Positions 17,286 to 25,666 of a stretch of 25,666 nucleotides of DNA are shown here, in pieces. The notes beneath the pieces are model-generated. The model searched no databases. It worked only from the letters and a program-made list of their open reading frames with translations, and had not been told where the DNA came from. The stretch's first letter is position 1, and each line of letters starts with the position of its first letter. The position numbers and the translations under genes are program-made. The DNA is from Saprolegnia diclina VS20 (lineage: Eukaryota > Oomycota > Saprolegniomycetes > Saprolegniales > Saprolegniaceae): contig NW_008246202.1 of the NCBI RefSeq assembly GCF_000281045.1, positions 69,745 through 95,410 on the forward strand, read 5' to 3'.

Positions 17286-18322
17286 TTAAAACTCGTTTTC
17301 TTTGTCGGGCAGACGGTGGAACGACGGCGGCGTCGGCGCTTTTGTGTGCTTGGGCAGCTGGTACGAGCTGTCCATGAGGCTGTTGATCGTCATTTGCGTA
17401 TCGCGGGCGTTCCCAAAGGACGTCTTGTCTTCGAGTACATAGTTGTCGATCGAATCGTCCGACGGATGCGGAAGGTTGCGCAGCGTGTAGATGGAGAAGG
17501 CTTCGGTCGAGTCGAGCACCCGCAGCTGCCGCCGGCCCGTCATCGTCTCGAGCACCGGGATGCTCTCGCCCTTGGTGCCATGTGGGACGACAAAGGATGT
17601 GTTGGTGATAGGGCGCTTGGACTGTCGCCGGTGATGGCGCATGGTCACAGCGTAAATGACAGCGATCACGATCGCAATCGCGAGCGCGCCAAAGAGAATA
17701 AAGTTGGTGGCTGTGAACGGCTTGGTACTCGATGCGGACGTTTCGGTGGATCCTATCATAAGAGTGCCACGTCACCACTTTGCACTTAGTCCGTAGACTT
17801 GTGTACGTGGAGGTGCGGTTGTCGCGGCTGCACTTGTCGCGTTGGGCCGCAGCGTCGTTGCGTTCGATGGTATCGTTGTAGCGTTGGATGGCGCTGGAGT
17901 CGCTCGATCGAGCTGCCCCGTGGGGTGGTTCGGGTGTCGGAATAACCCACCGTTGATGTGCGCTGATGTTTGCATGTCAGTTCTTATGCGTCGACCCGTG
18001 AGACGTACTGCAGTCGTGAGCACCGGGCATTGGGCAGTTGTCTTGGTCGACCTTGGCATAGCACGCAAAGGCCCCGCTCGGTGTCAGGTACAGGCAAGGC
18101 TATTGCATAGATAAGTTGTCTCGGAAAGAACAGGGTCGATCAAGGTAGTATACCGGACACGGCGCGACGGTGCAGGGCCCGACACCGTTGGCAAGGCACG
18201 TGCTGGCGAGCAAGCAGAGGTCCGTTGTCGCGACGACGTCTAAATACAGTGAGCACACGACGCATGGAGGTAGGGCGGCTACGCTGCAAGAGGAAGACGA
18301 GGCACCACGCTGCTCGGCGCAT
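17286..18322 (-). CDS. Secreted-type Cys-rich type I membrane protein (279 aa), unknown family
   Basis: Five exons read leftward: 18322-18283, 18239-18154, 18099-18009, 17962-17807, 17752-17286; introns of 43, 54, 46 and 54 nt (GTAGCC...TTTAG, GTATAC...ATAG, GTACGT...TCAG, GTACAC...ATAG). All joins keep phase and together build a coherent protein: signal peptide (1-17, MRRAAWCLVFLLQHVVA), a compact ectodomain with eight Cys (22, 28, 36, 41, 44, 55, 64, 72), a Thr/Ser/Pro stalk (about 90-137) with three N-glycosylation sequons in SNATT/PNATS repeats, one membrane helix (about 141-162), a basic stop-transfer RHHRRQSKR, and a cytosolic tail of about 110 residues with several Tyr and Ser/Thr and an acidic end. 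This is a cell-surface receptor-like layout. I do not recognise the Cys pattern. It is convergent with HGSNAT (68 bp). The last two exons are firm; the first three rest on splice logic. Confidence 0.7.
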
Positions 18323-18959
18323 GCTCCGCCCTTTGCCTATGGCGCGGGTGCGAGAGTGCTGCATCGCACAGATGGTGGCGCTGAAAGAACCACCACGTGG
18401 TCGCGTCATGCATGTCCAAACTGCCTCTTTCGCGTACTCGTCTTCCTACAACTGGGACCACCGCCCCTCTGCAACGTGTCTGCAGCCTGCAGCGTGGGCC
18501 AAAGCTGGATGTCCTTCGATGAGCAGCAGCTTGCTATGATATATGGACGGCCTGCACACTGAAGATCAGGAATCGTGGGCTCTCTCCAGAGGTACGAACT
18601 GTGCGCTGTAGCACAGGACACATGCAGCCATGACCGCTCGGAGTACCGTAGTTTTGTATGCTGGCGCTCGCTCTTGGGCTACCGGTTTGGGCCGAGCCAC
18701 GCCAAACGCGTTTATTAGGTAGAACGACGCGTTGCCCCTCGGGCCGCAGCGGTCGTTCGTGATCAGTTCGCGATCCAATGTCCTGCAGCCCAGCTTTGCA
18801 GCCCTCAAAGTCACGTTGGGGCATGGGCGCAGAGTGGGACGGACGTGCATGCACCGGTTTTCAGCGGCACGTTTAACGCGTTTTTATATTTGGCGGTTAA
18901 ACTGGCGGGCGGGTGCGGGTTGGCTTCGAGTCCGGCCACGTCATCCAGAGTTTAGCGCG
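18323..18959. other. Divergent promoter region between type I protein and HSPA13-like gene
   Basis: No gene is supported in 637 bp. Near the right end an AT-rich TTTTTATATT (18881-18890) lies about 70 nt before ATG 18960, flanked by GTTTAAC (18871-18877) and GTTAAAC (18896-18902), an inverted pair around the TATA-like core. Confidence 0.4.
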
Positions 18960-20535
18960 ATGCAACCGGGGTCGGTCGTCTTTGCGCTCGCCGCGCTCGT
19001 GGGCCTCATCGGCATCTTCCTCGCGCGGTCCGGGTACACGGGCAAGGAACACTGTAAGCGATGGCCCATCTAGCGGCCTCCTGACGCGCTCTGTAGCCGT
19101 CGGCATCGACCTCGGCACGACGTACTCGGTCGTCGCCGTGAACCAGAAGGGCAATGTGAGCGTGATTCCGGACGCCAGTGGCTACACGCTTCTGCCGTCG
19201 ATCGTTGCGTTCAAGGATGGCGGTGGTGCGTCGTCTCTCGTCCATTCGCTCGGTCTTAGCGTCGTCTAGAGGTGCTCGTGGGCCGCTCGGCGCGACAGTA
19301 CCGCAGCCAAGATCCGCGCCACACGATCTTCAACGCCAAGCGCTTCATCGGCCGCGCGTGCGTCCGTCGACTCTGAGTCTTGCGCTCATGCCTCGTAGGT
19401 TTGACGCGGCCGTCGAGACTGAAGCGTCGCACTACGAGTTTGGTCTTGACCGCGACGAGGCCAACCGCGTGTGCTTTCCGCTCTCGGTGACGGGCCACGC
19501 GACGCGCTGCGCGTCGCCGATCGACGTTGGCGCGCACATTGTGTCGCAGCTCAAGGCCTCGGCGATGCGCCACCTTGGGCATGACCAGGTACACCAACGT
19601 ACCTTCCGCTTGCCGCGTCATCGTCATTGCATAGATTTACTCGGCCGTGATTGCCGTGCCGGCCAGCTTTGGTACCGTCTTCCTTGCTGCTGCGTGAGCT
19701 CATGGGTCGTCGCAGACACGGACCAGCGACTCGCGACGGTCGCTGCCTTCAAGGCTGCGGGGCTCAAGGTCGCCAACGTGCTCGTCGAACCCACCGCCGC
19801 GGCGCTCGCGTACGGCTTGGACCGCAAGCCCAACGTGCACTACGTCCTTGTCTTTGACTTTGGCGGCGGCACGTTGGACGTCTCGCTGCTCTACCTCCAG
19901 AACGGCTCGTTCGAGGTCATCGACACGGCCGGCGACAATCACCTCGGCGGTACCGCCTTCCGCACAAGCTCCCTCTCCCATCGTTTGCTAGGCGAGGACC
20001 TCGACGACGTGCTGGCGACGCATCTCGTGGCGCGCTTTGAAGCACTCCTGGCGACACCGGCGCTCCCAGCGCTCTCGAGCCTCGCACGGTATGTCACCCG
20101 CAAAGGCCGGTTTGCCCACGATCACGTAGCACCTCGGACGCGAGCGCCTTCCCCTGCACGGTCTCGGGCATGCGCGGCGTGGCCGAGAAGCTCAAGCGGG
20201 ACCTGAGCGCGACGCCGTCGGCCGCTGCGTCGTGCGTGGTCGAGGCAGCGACGCCGCAGCACGCGGCCGGCGACCTCGCGACGCTTGAAATGACGCGCGT
20301 CGAGTGGGAAGCGCTCGTGGCCCCGCTCCTGTCGCGCACCCTCTCGCCCATCCACGAGATGCTGAGTGGGAACGGCATGGCCCCGAGCGACGTGGACGAA
20401 GTCGTGCTCGTCGGCGGCTCGTCGCGCATTCCGTGGATCCAGGAAGCGCTCGGCGCGCTCTTTGGCCGCGAACCCAACGCCCACATTGACCCGGACGTCG
20501 CCGTCGCCGTCGGCGCGGCCCGCCTCGCGCATTAG
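18960..20535 (+). CDS. HSPA13: HSPA13/STCH-like Hsp70 ATPase-only protein with N-terminal anchor (424 aa)
   Basis: Eight exons: 18960-19053, 19097-19225, 19270-19357, 19399-19588, 19635-19671, 19716-19949, 19992-20088, 20130-20535; introns 41-46 nt. The protein opens with a hydrophobic anchor (about 5-23), then V-G-I-D-L-G-T-T-Y-S (33-42, phosphate 1), N-A-K-R-F-I-G-R, A-V-I-A-V-P-A-S-F, V-E-P-T-A-A-A-L-A-Y-G (203-213, connect 1), F-D-F-G-G-G-T-L-D-V-S (226-236, phosphate 2) and V-L-V-G-G-S-S-R-I-P (382-391, adenosine). It stops at A-V-G-A-A-R-L-A-H, so the substrate-binding domain is absent. A membrane-anchored Hsp70 ATPase lacking the peptide domain is the layout of HSPA13 (STCH), found in the ER; at 424 against 471 residues, lobe II looks shortened. 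It is convergent with the SPPL gene (45 bp). Confidence 0.9.
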
Positions 20536-20580
20536 ACTCTTAGTTACACGATAGACAATTTGCCTCTTTTTCGATCTAGC

Positions 20581-22415
20581 TTAGGGGCTGAAGGCCGGAC
20601 CGTCCCAGAGCACGTCCAAGTCGCCGGACGCTTTCGCGCGGACGAAGATGGTGCCGAGCATGGCCGGCACAATGTACATGAGCGCGGGCTGGCCGGCCAC
20701 GTACTGCTGGAGCACGATCGACATGACGTTGGCGGCGAGGAGCCCGGCGGCGTACGCGACGCAGAGGACGACGTAGTACGAGTGGCGCAAGCGCAAGGGG
20801 CGGCCGCTGCAGTAGTCGACGCGCAGCCCAAACGAGACGAGGAGGGCCGGCAGCACAATGTCGCCGAGGCCGAGGAGCGAGCTGCCGCCGTAGATCGAGT
20901 GCACCAGTGGGAGACTCAGCACGAGCGGCACAGTCACGTGCCCACACGCGACCGATTCGGGGTGCCGCGTGCAGAAATCTAGAGTTTGGATAGTATCCGA
21001 TCGTATCCAGTTGTATCCAAGTAAGAATACCGTTGATCTCGGACGAGACTTGGCCGGCGCGAGAGGCGACGTCGACCATGACGTTGGAGCCAAAGACGTA
21101 GGGCGAGAGGTACACGAAGAAGACGTCGTAGAAGAAGGCGGCTGCGAGCAAGTACGTGGCGATCTGCAAGCTAAGAAAGGTAGGACAGCATGAGCCGAGT
21201 GCTTGCAGAAGAGAGGTACCTCGGGAGCTGGATCGAGTCGACAAACACCACGCAAAGACAGATGCCAAGGGCGTCCTGCAGCACCCAAATGTGCGGATGG
21301 CTGTTCGCAAGGAACCAGAGAACGACGAGCGCGAGGCTCGGGAGCGTCGCAAGCAGCAGCGTCGGGAGCGAGTCGCTGCAGCAGCGCAGTGCGAGCGGGT
21401 ACGTCACGAGGTACGTGACGCAAAAGCAGGACGCAGTCGCAAAGATGAGTTGGATGAGCACGAGGAGGTGGACGTAGTACATGATCAGGAGCATGGCCGA
21501 GCCCATGAGGAGGAAGAGAAGCGCGTGCTTGGCCGTGAGCTGCAATGGCTGGTCACCCTCGTCGTCGTACGACCCGACGTCGACGAACGCGTCTGCGTGC
21601 GTGGTCGACGGCGACAGAAGCGACGTGACCTCCATCGCGGTCGCGACCACGTGCTGGCTGTAGAAGCGCTCGCGCGCCGCCGAGTGGTACGACGCAAACA
21701 CGACGACCGAGACGCCGAGCGCCCAGATAAGCAGCATGCTCCAGTTCCAAGGACTCTCGGTCGTCGGGATCGAGGCCGTCACGAACGTGTCGCCGGCGTG
21801 CGCCTCCATGTAGCCCTGCACGAGCGCGCCGTCGAGGACGGTGAGGTACACACTCGGAATTGTAATGTCGCTCGTCGACGCGTTGCCGTCACCCGTCATG
21901 GCGATCAAGACGTTCTCGACGCAGCACCGGGCGTCGTGGAGCGGCGAGTAGACACACGTCGACGAAACGCACGTCGCGCTGTCTTCGCAGTAGTCGCCGC
22001 TGCCAAGCGCGCAGTCGATCTGGCTCGGGTGCGTGAGCGCAGCGGCCGGCGTGTCGCGCACCAGCACCATGGCCGCGCCGGCCGCCTGCGCGTGCCGGAC
22101 CTTGACGTCAAAGGCGCAGACACCGCGGTCAAGGAGCACGGCCGCGCCCGTGACGTTGTTGGTGAGCGGCGAGCAGCCAAGCAGCGGTGCGCCGAGCGTG
22201 AGCGCGTGGTACGACGTGGCCGTCACGGCGGCGGGCAGGGTCGGGCCAAAGAGCGAGGGCGCGACGTACACGCTCCGCGCCTCCTTGGCGACGGACGTCG
22301 TGATCTCGAGCACCGAGAGCGAGAGGTTCCTCGCGCCGAGGCCAAGGCGATCGAGGCCGGCGGTCGTCGACGCAGCGGTGACGGCCACGAGGCCGCAGAC
22401 GCTGGGCCAGCGCAT
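20581..22415 (-). CDS. Signal-peptide-peptidase-like intramembrane aspartyl protease with PA domain (577 aa)
   Basis: Three exons read leftward: 22415-21220, 21170-21031, 20978-20581; introns 21219-21171 (49 nt) and 21030-20979 (52 nt). A signal peptide (about 1-19) precedes a luminal PA domain (about 45-215, with A-P-L-L-G-C and R-G-V-C-A-F-D-V-K motifs and extra Cys pairs), then a membrane core from about 235. Catalytic motifs are F-F-Y-D414 and G-L-G-D485, followed by L-P-A-L-L (488-492), the PAL signature; the linker before the first motif, I-Q-L-P-S-L-Q-I-A-T, is restored only by splicing. Layout matches SPPL2-type proteases of ER-to-lysosome membranes, which cut type II membrane proteins within the bilayer. 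Length fits the family. No C-terminal KKXX retention signal is seen, so a post-Golgi location is likely. Confidence 0.93.
20991..21020. repeat. Three 10-bp TATCC repeats inside the SPPL intron
   Basis: GTATCC occurs at 20993, 21003 and 21013, a perfect 10-bp period, within intron 20979-21030. On the coding strand this reads GGATAC three times. The core matches the TATCCGG motif seen in two promoters of this window. Confidence 0.55.
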
Positions 22416-23059
22416 GATCGAGTCGGAATATCACCTCATAAAATAACACGCCGCCCACGCAGGGTTTCGGGTTGGCCGGAATCCGTAACAAGTTATCGAG
22501 AGATTATAACACCACGATATACGCTAAATAGTATATTGAATAGGAAATAGTGTGTGTTGAAGTGGCATCCGCAAAATCGATTTGTTATGTGGGACGCCGT
22601 GCGCGGCATCCTGAGACATCAACACAGCGGAGACTTCCGCAGGTCATTCAAGAGCTTAAGTAGACTCTCCGTTAGACCTTGTCTTTCATATTGAGACCCT
22701 GCGTAAGCTACCTTGGCGCTACAGATATGAGAATGTACAAAATATCCCACAAAAATCATCGGTCAGCGGGGATCGATCCGTGGGTGTCCTTCAGCACGTT
22801 CCGGAGTTGACACAACTCGTGACCATGGCACCAAGGGCCCATCGACATGGCTCTAGGTGGAGCGAATACACTGTACGACGCAGTTTTGATTCGTACAGAC
22901 GCAGAATGACGTCGTCGTCGTTTGCGATGTCGAGTACCAGCTTGATTAGTCCAGTCGTCTCAATTACTCGCCCTTCGCATACCCAAAGGACTTCGACTGA
23001 AGGATGTTTTAGTCGACGATACTACTCATCACGCGATTCGAGTGGGACAAAATGACATT
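22416..23059. other. Divergent spacer between SPPL and alcohol dehydrogenase
   Basis: No gene is supported. The part 22480-22780 is AT-rich, with runs such as TATACGCTAAATAGTATATT. A tRNA B-box-like GGATCGATCCCC lies on the minus strand near 22775, followed by a T5 run, but no A box or pairing acceptor arm is present. Confidence 0.45.
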
Positions 23060-23081
23060 TCATTCAACCTCTCACTTTTCC
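23060..23081 (+). promoter_or_regulatory. Inr-like region of the alcohol dehydrogenase gene
   Basis: TCATTCAAC followed by CACTTTTCC, 21-42 nt before ATG 23102, fits the oomycete Inr and flanking-element order. A pyrimidine-rich leader follows. Confidence 0.4.
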
Positions 23082-23101
23082 TTTTTCCTTTGTCGACCAA
23101 G

Positions 23102-24154
23102 ATGGCCAGCAACAACGTGTACCACGGCCAAGCCGCCTTTGAGCCGACGCTCGACGTCAAGCCCCACACGTACGACGCCAAGCCGTTCGACGAAGACTAC
23201 GACGTCGAGATCCAGGTGACGCACTGCGGCGTCTGCGGCTCGGACCTTCACACGCTCACGGGCGGGTGGGGCGAAATCACGTACCCGATGGTCGTCGGCC
23301 ACGAGATCATCGGCCACGTCGTCCGCGTTGGCGCCAAGGTCGATGCCGACAAGTACGCGATCGGGACGCGCGTCGGTGTCGGTGCGCAGTGCGGCAGCTG
23401 CCTCGACTGCAAGCAGTGCGACCGCCAGCGCGAACAGCTCTGCGCCAATGTCATTGGCACGTACAACGGCAAGACCGCGGAGGGCTACACGACGCAGGGC
23501 GGGTACGCCGACTACTACCGGTGCCACTTCAACTTTGTCGTGCCGATCCCCGACGCGCTCCCGTCCGAGATCGCGGCGCCCATGATGTGCGCGGGTGTCA
23601 CCACGTACTCGCCGCTCAAGACGCACGGCGCGGGCCCGGGCAAGAAGGTCGGTGTCCTCGGCATCGGCGGCCTCGGTCACTTGGGTATCCAGTGGGCGGT
23701 GGCCCTCGGCGCCGAGGTCACGGCGGTCTCGTCGTCGAACCGCAAGGAGCAGGAGTGCAAGGAGCTGCTTGGTGCGCACCACTTTCTCAACTACAACGAC
23801 GCGGCGGCTGCGACCGCTGCCAAGCATAGCTTTGACATCCTCCTCTGCACCTCGTACGGCGACGACACCAACTGGGGCGCGCTCTTTGACCTCGTCGCGA
23901 CCGAAGGCAAGTTTATCCTCGTCGGTCTCCCCGAAAAGCCGATCGCGTTCCATGCGTTCTCGGTCGTGCCGCGACAGATTACGTTTGTCGGGTCGCTCAT
24001 CGGGTCACCGGCGCAGATTGAAGAGATGCTGGCGTTTGCTGTCGAGAAGAACGTGCGCTCGATCGTGCAGGTGATGCCGATGGCCGAGGCCGCGACCGCC
24101 CTCCACAAGGTCCACAACGGTCAAGCGCGCTTCCGCATCGTGCTTGAAAACTAA
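23102..24154 (+). CDS. Zinc-dependent NADP(H) alcohol dehydrogenase, CAD/YahK type (350 aa)
   Basis: Single exon. The frame is open upstream to 23042, but ATG 23102 (MASNNVYHGQ) follows an Inr-like site and matches the family N-terminus. It reduces aldehydes to alcohols, or the reverse, in the cytosol. Catalytic zinc ligands are C45 (in C-G-V-C-G-S-D-L-H), H67 with E68 (G-H-E) and C163 (M-M-C-A-G-V-T); structural zinc ligands are C100, C103, C106 and C114. The nucleotide site is G-I-G-G-L-G-H-L-G (187-195), and S-S-S-N-R-K (210-215) at the end of the second strand favours NADPH. These signatures place it with cinnamyl-alcohol-dehydrogenase-like enzymes; YahK-type members act on broad aldehydes. 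The exact substrate cannot be read. It is intronless in an intron-rich neighbourhood, and such genes are often bacterial-like; transfer is possible but untested. Confidence 0.93.
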   Translation: MASNNVYHGQAAFEPTLDVKPHTYDAKPFDEDYDVEIQVTHCGVCGSDLHTLTGGWGEITYPMVVGHEIIGHVVRVGAKVDADKYAIGTRVGVGAQCGSCLDCKQCDRQREQLCANVIGTYNGKTAEGYTTQGGYADYYRCHFNFVVPIPDALPSEIAAPMMCAGVTTYSPLKTHGAGPGKKVGVLGIGGLGHLGIQWAVALGAEVTAVSSSNRKEQECKELLGAHHFLNYNDAAAATAAKHSFDILLCTSYGDDTNWGALFDLVATEGKFILVGLPEKPIAFHAFSVVPRQITFVGSLIGSPAQIEEMLAFAVEKNVRSIVQVMPMAEAATALHKVHNGQARFRIVLEN

Positions 24155-24740
24155 GTTTATCGAATGCTAGTCTTGTGTTGCTTTGTATTTTGGCTACCGC
24201 TGGATCTCATATGCGAGGCAAGGATCTTGGGTTCCGCACGACGCCTCTGGACAATAAGTAGGCCGATACTTGCTGTGTGCTTTGTCTGCGAAAGGGACCT
24301 GGCCCACGTTTTCTGCTCTTTGGTGGACCGACTGTACGTTGTTGGACCAAGAAGTGAACGGTCATGGCTCACCCCGCGGACGCGTCGTTGTCGCTCTGTG
24401 AGTTTGTCAATGACTATCCGGCAATCCAATCACGATCACGACACTCAGGGGATCATTTGAGTTTAGCCGGATCCGGATAAAGATATGATAAGATCTTGGT
24501 GTCGTCTGCCAGTTGAACTCGGGTGTCAAGGCACTTCACACCCACCGGTTGCTATAATGTACATGGTATCGAGCACACAGTATGCTTGACCACACGAGAG
24601 TCACACGACGACCCTTCTTCACCCGACTTATACCGTCCCTAGGCTGGACCGTCGGTCTGGCTTCTCTTTTCTCACACGAGCGTTCGAACGAGGACAGTTC
24701 AAGTTGAAGCTCAACAACACGCACCACCTCTACACTCGAA
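24155..24740. other. Intergenic region with CCGGATA/TATCCGG sites
   Basis: No gene is supported. TATCCGG lies at 24415-24421, and 24467-24479 reads CCGG-ATCCGGATA, a CCGGATCCGG palindrome overlapping a CCGGATA site. The rest is AT-richer than the genes. Confidence 0.4.
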
Positions 24741-24748
24741 TATAAAAG
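24741..24748 (+). promoter_or_regulatory. TATA box upstream of the small ORF
   Basis: TATAAAAG occurs 52-59 nt before ATG 24800, a fitting distance for a TATA box. TCATTCGGG at 24779-24787 could be the start site about 30 nt downstream of it. Confidence 0.45.
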
Positions 24749-24799
24749 ATGCTCTGAGAGGTGCTTCGTCGTCACTTGTCATTCGGGTCTCTAACCACA

Positions 24800-24955
24800 A
24801 TGCACAACGGAAATCCGGAACACATGCCATCCGAACTCGACTGCTCTACAATGCTCACTATGATGACGCTGCACGCCCAGTTCCAGAACCACTTGACCAT
24901 GCAGCACTACTTGACCATGCAGCACCAAGCCACCATGCTGCTTCTCGCCGCGTAA
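24800..24955 (+). CDS. Small Met/His-rich protein (51 aa), unknown
   Basis: A short ORF opening at ATG 24800, the first ATG after a TATAAAAG box and an Inr-like TCATT. The product has eight or nine Met and five His in 51 residues, one Cys, and a tandem H-L-T-M-Q-H / Y-L-T-M-Q-H segment encoded by an 18-bp DNA duplication at 24890-24925. The C-terminus is M-L-L-L-A-A. I know no family like it. Met/His-rich short peptides can bind copper, but that is only a suggestion. It may be a first exon, although no good donor is evident before the TAA, or a non-coding transcript with a chance ORF. Confidence 0.35.
   Translation: MHNGNPEHMPSELDCSTMLTMMTLHAQFQNHLTMQHYLTMQHQATMLLLAA
24890..24925 (+). repeat. 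18-bp tandem duplication
   Basis: Two adjacent copies of (C/T)ACTTGACCATGCAGCAC differ only in the first base. They encode the repeated LTMQH of the small ORF. Being a multiple of 3, the duplication keeps the frame. Confidence 0.65.
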
Positions 24956-25530
24956 TTCGCGATGTTTACGAGCTGCTTGGCTGCGCAACAACAGAACGCG
25001 ATGTTAGCGGGTACGTGGCACGTCGAGAGCTCATTGTTGATGAAACTTGAAGAACTACGTGTAGTACCTTCACAGGGCCATTGCCGTCCATGACGAGAGA
25101 AGCTCGGGACAAGCCCCATTTTCTCGTCCCTAGACATGCGTTGCGAATCTCACTAATACCAAGCAGTGTTCGTGGGCTATCCTTTCAACCTGCCCTAGCC
25201 ACCGCGCTCCATTAAAGTACACGCTAGCACCTTTTTTACGTTTCGCAATTCGCCCCAAAAGGCACTTGACAATAACGTTGGTTTCGTGTCGCACACCCAA
25301 GACAGTTAGCCTTCGGGTAGTGCTATCTGGCTGGCTCAACAAGTCACGACGATGCGACTCGACGTCAACACTGGTTTAGGGAATGTGCTTTCGCCGCATG
25401 ACGCCGTTCGAGGCCTCGTCATCCAAATCATAAGACATGCGACTTGTGGCGGTTGACAGAATCGGCACGTACCGATTCTGGTACACGAATTGAGCAACCG
25501 TCGTTGCAAAACGGCCCACATCCCGCGCTC
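24956..25530. other. Intergenic region without recognised features
   Basis: No gene is supported. Small frames on the minus strand (for example 25130-25342) show no family features. Composition is lower in GC than the neighbouring genes. Confidence 0.4.
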
Positions 25531-25666
25531 ATGCGTCCGTGGGAGCGATGGATCTTGCTTCTTGTGCTCTACCTGTACCTTCTTGGCAACAGCTTCTACT
25601 TTGCACTTCTTGGGCTCATGGCCTGGCGCCTCACCCCGATCCAAACCCGCATGGTTCGCTTCATCC
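25531..25666 (+). CDS. N-terminus of a membrane protein, cut by the window end
   Basis: ATG 25531 opens a frame running to the window edge, at least 45 codons. It reads MRPWERWILLLVLYLYLLGN, then S-F-Y-F-A-L-L-G-L-M-A-W-R-L-T-P-I-Q. Residues 7-33 are strongly hydrophobic and bounded by Arg, consistent with a signal anchor or first transmembrane helix. Codons are GC-ending as in other genes here. The competing minus-strand frame (25336-25644) has no ATG at its start and is Lys/Glu-rich, like an antisense shadow of hydrophobic codons. Family unknown. Confidence 0.45.
   Translation, partial: MRPWERWILLLVLYLYLLGNSFYFALLGLMAWRLTPIQTRMVRFI

Noticed and set aside
21156-22550. 464-residue plus-strand ORF
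   Set aside because: It is antisense to the SPPL exon 1, is dominated by Arg, Asp, Glu and Val as expected from reversed GC-rich codons, and shows no family features.
22760-22800. tRNA or SINE on the minus strand near 22775
   Set aside because: A B-box-like GGATCGATCC and a T5 run are present, but no A box, no pairing acceptor stem and no clover-leaf could be drawn.
1-25666. CRISPR array, bacterial operon or prophage
   Set aside because: No regularly spaced repeats, many spliceosomal introns and eukaryotic gene families throughout; the window is nuclear eukaryotic DNA.

Overview
The window looks like nuclear DNA of an oomycete, probably a saprolegnialean such as an Aphanomyces or Achlya relative. 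The evidence is GC-rich coding DNA, tightly packed genes on both strands, very short introns (about 40-54 nt), an intracellular cilium-type gene fitting a zoospore maker, single-repeat MYB proteins of the SHAQKYF class, and start-site sequences resembling the oomycete Inr (GCTCATTYY) just upstream of several ATGs. The genus is inference. I saw no retrovirus-like, Polinton-like or other virus-derived element, no rRNA and no convincing tRNA.

Layout. 118-876 (-) is an unknown basic protein, divergent from 987-3235 (+), a 735-residue protein with a duplicated six-helix membrane domain. Next are mitochondrial enoyl-CoA hydratase (3279-4205, -), OHCU decarboxylase of urate breakdown (4712-5293, +) and an 11-exon CCDC87-like gene (5350-7941, -). 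From 8093 to 14635 lies a cluster of five intronless single-repeat MYB-like genes (one -, four +), separated by 0.7-1.4 kb spacers with no gene I can support. After it come an HGSNAT-type acetyltransferase (15238-17217, +), an unrecognised Cys-rich type I membrane protein (17286-18322, -), an HSPA13/STCH-like Hsp70 ATPase (18960-20535, +), a PA-domain signal-peptide-peptidase-like aspartyl protease (20581-22415, -), a CAD/YahK-type zinc alcohol dehydrogenase (23102-24154, +), a small Met/His-rich ORF with a TATA box (24800-24955, +) and the start of a membrane protein cut by the window edge (25531 onward, +).

Several genes carry 7 to 10 introns; exon joins were set by hand from donor and acceptor sites, reading phase and family conservation. 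The genes do not form one pathway. Four neighbours between 15.2 and 22.4 kb (HGSNAT, the type I protein, HSPA13-like, SPPL) all belong to the endomembrane system, though this may be chance. The standout is the MYB cluster: near-identical DNA-binding regions, divergent flanks, and a short C-terminal motif (D-C-L-D-F-L-I-x-x-L-D/E) shared by four of five members. Two other patterns recur across the window: an unusual splice-site style (GTRC donors, TAG acceptors) and TATCC(GG) motifs spaced by about 10 bp or multiples of it.
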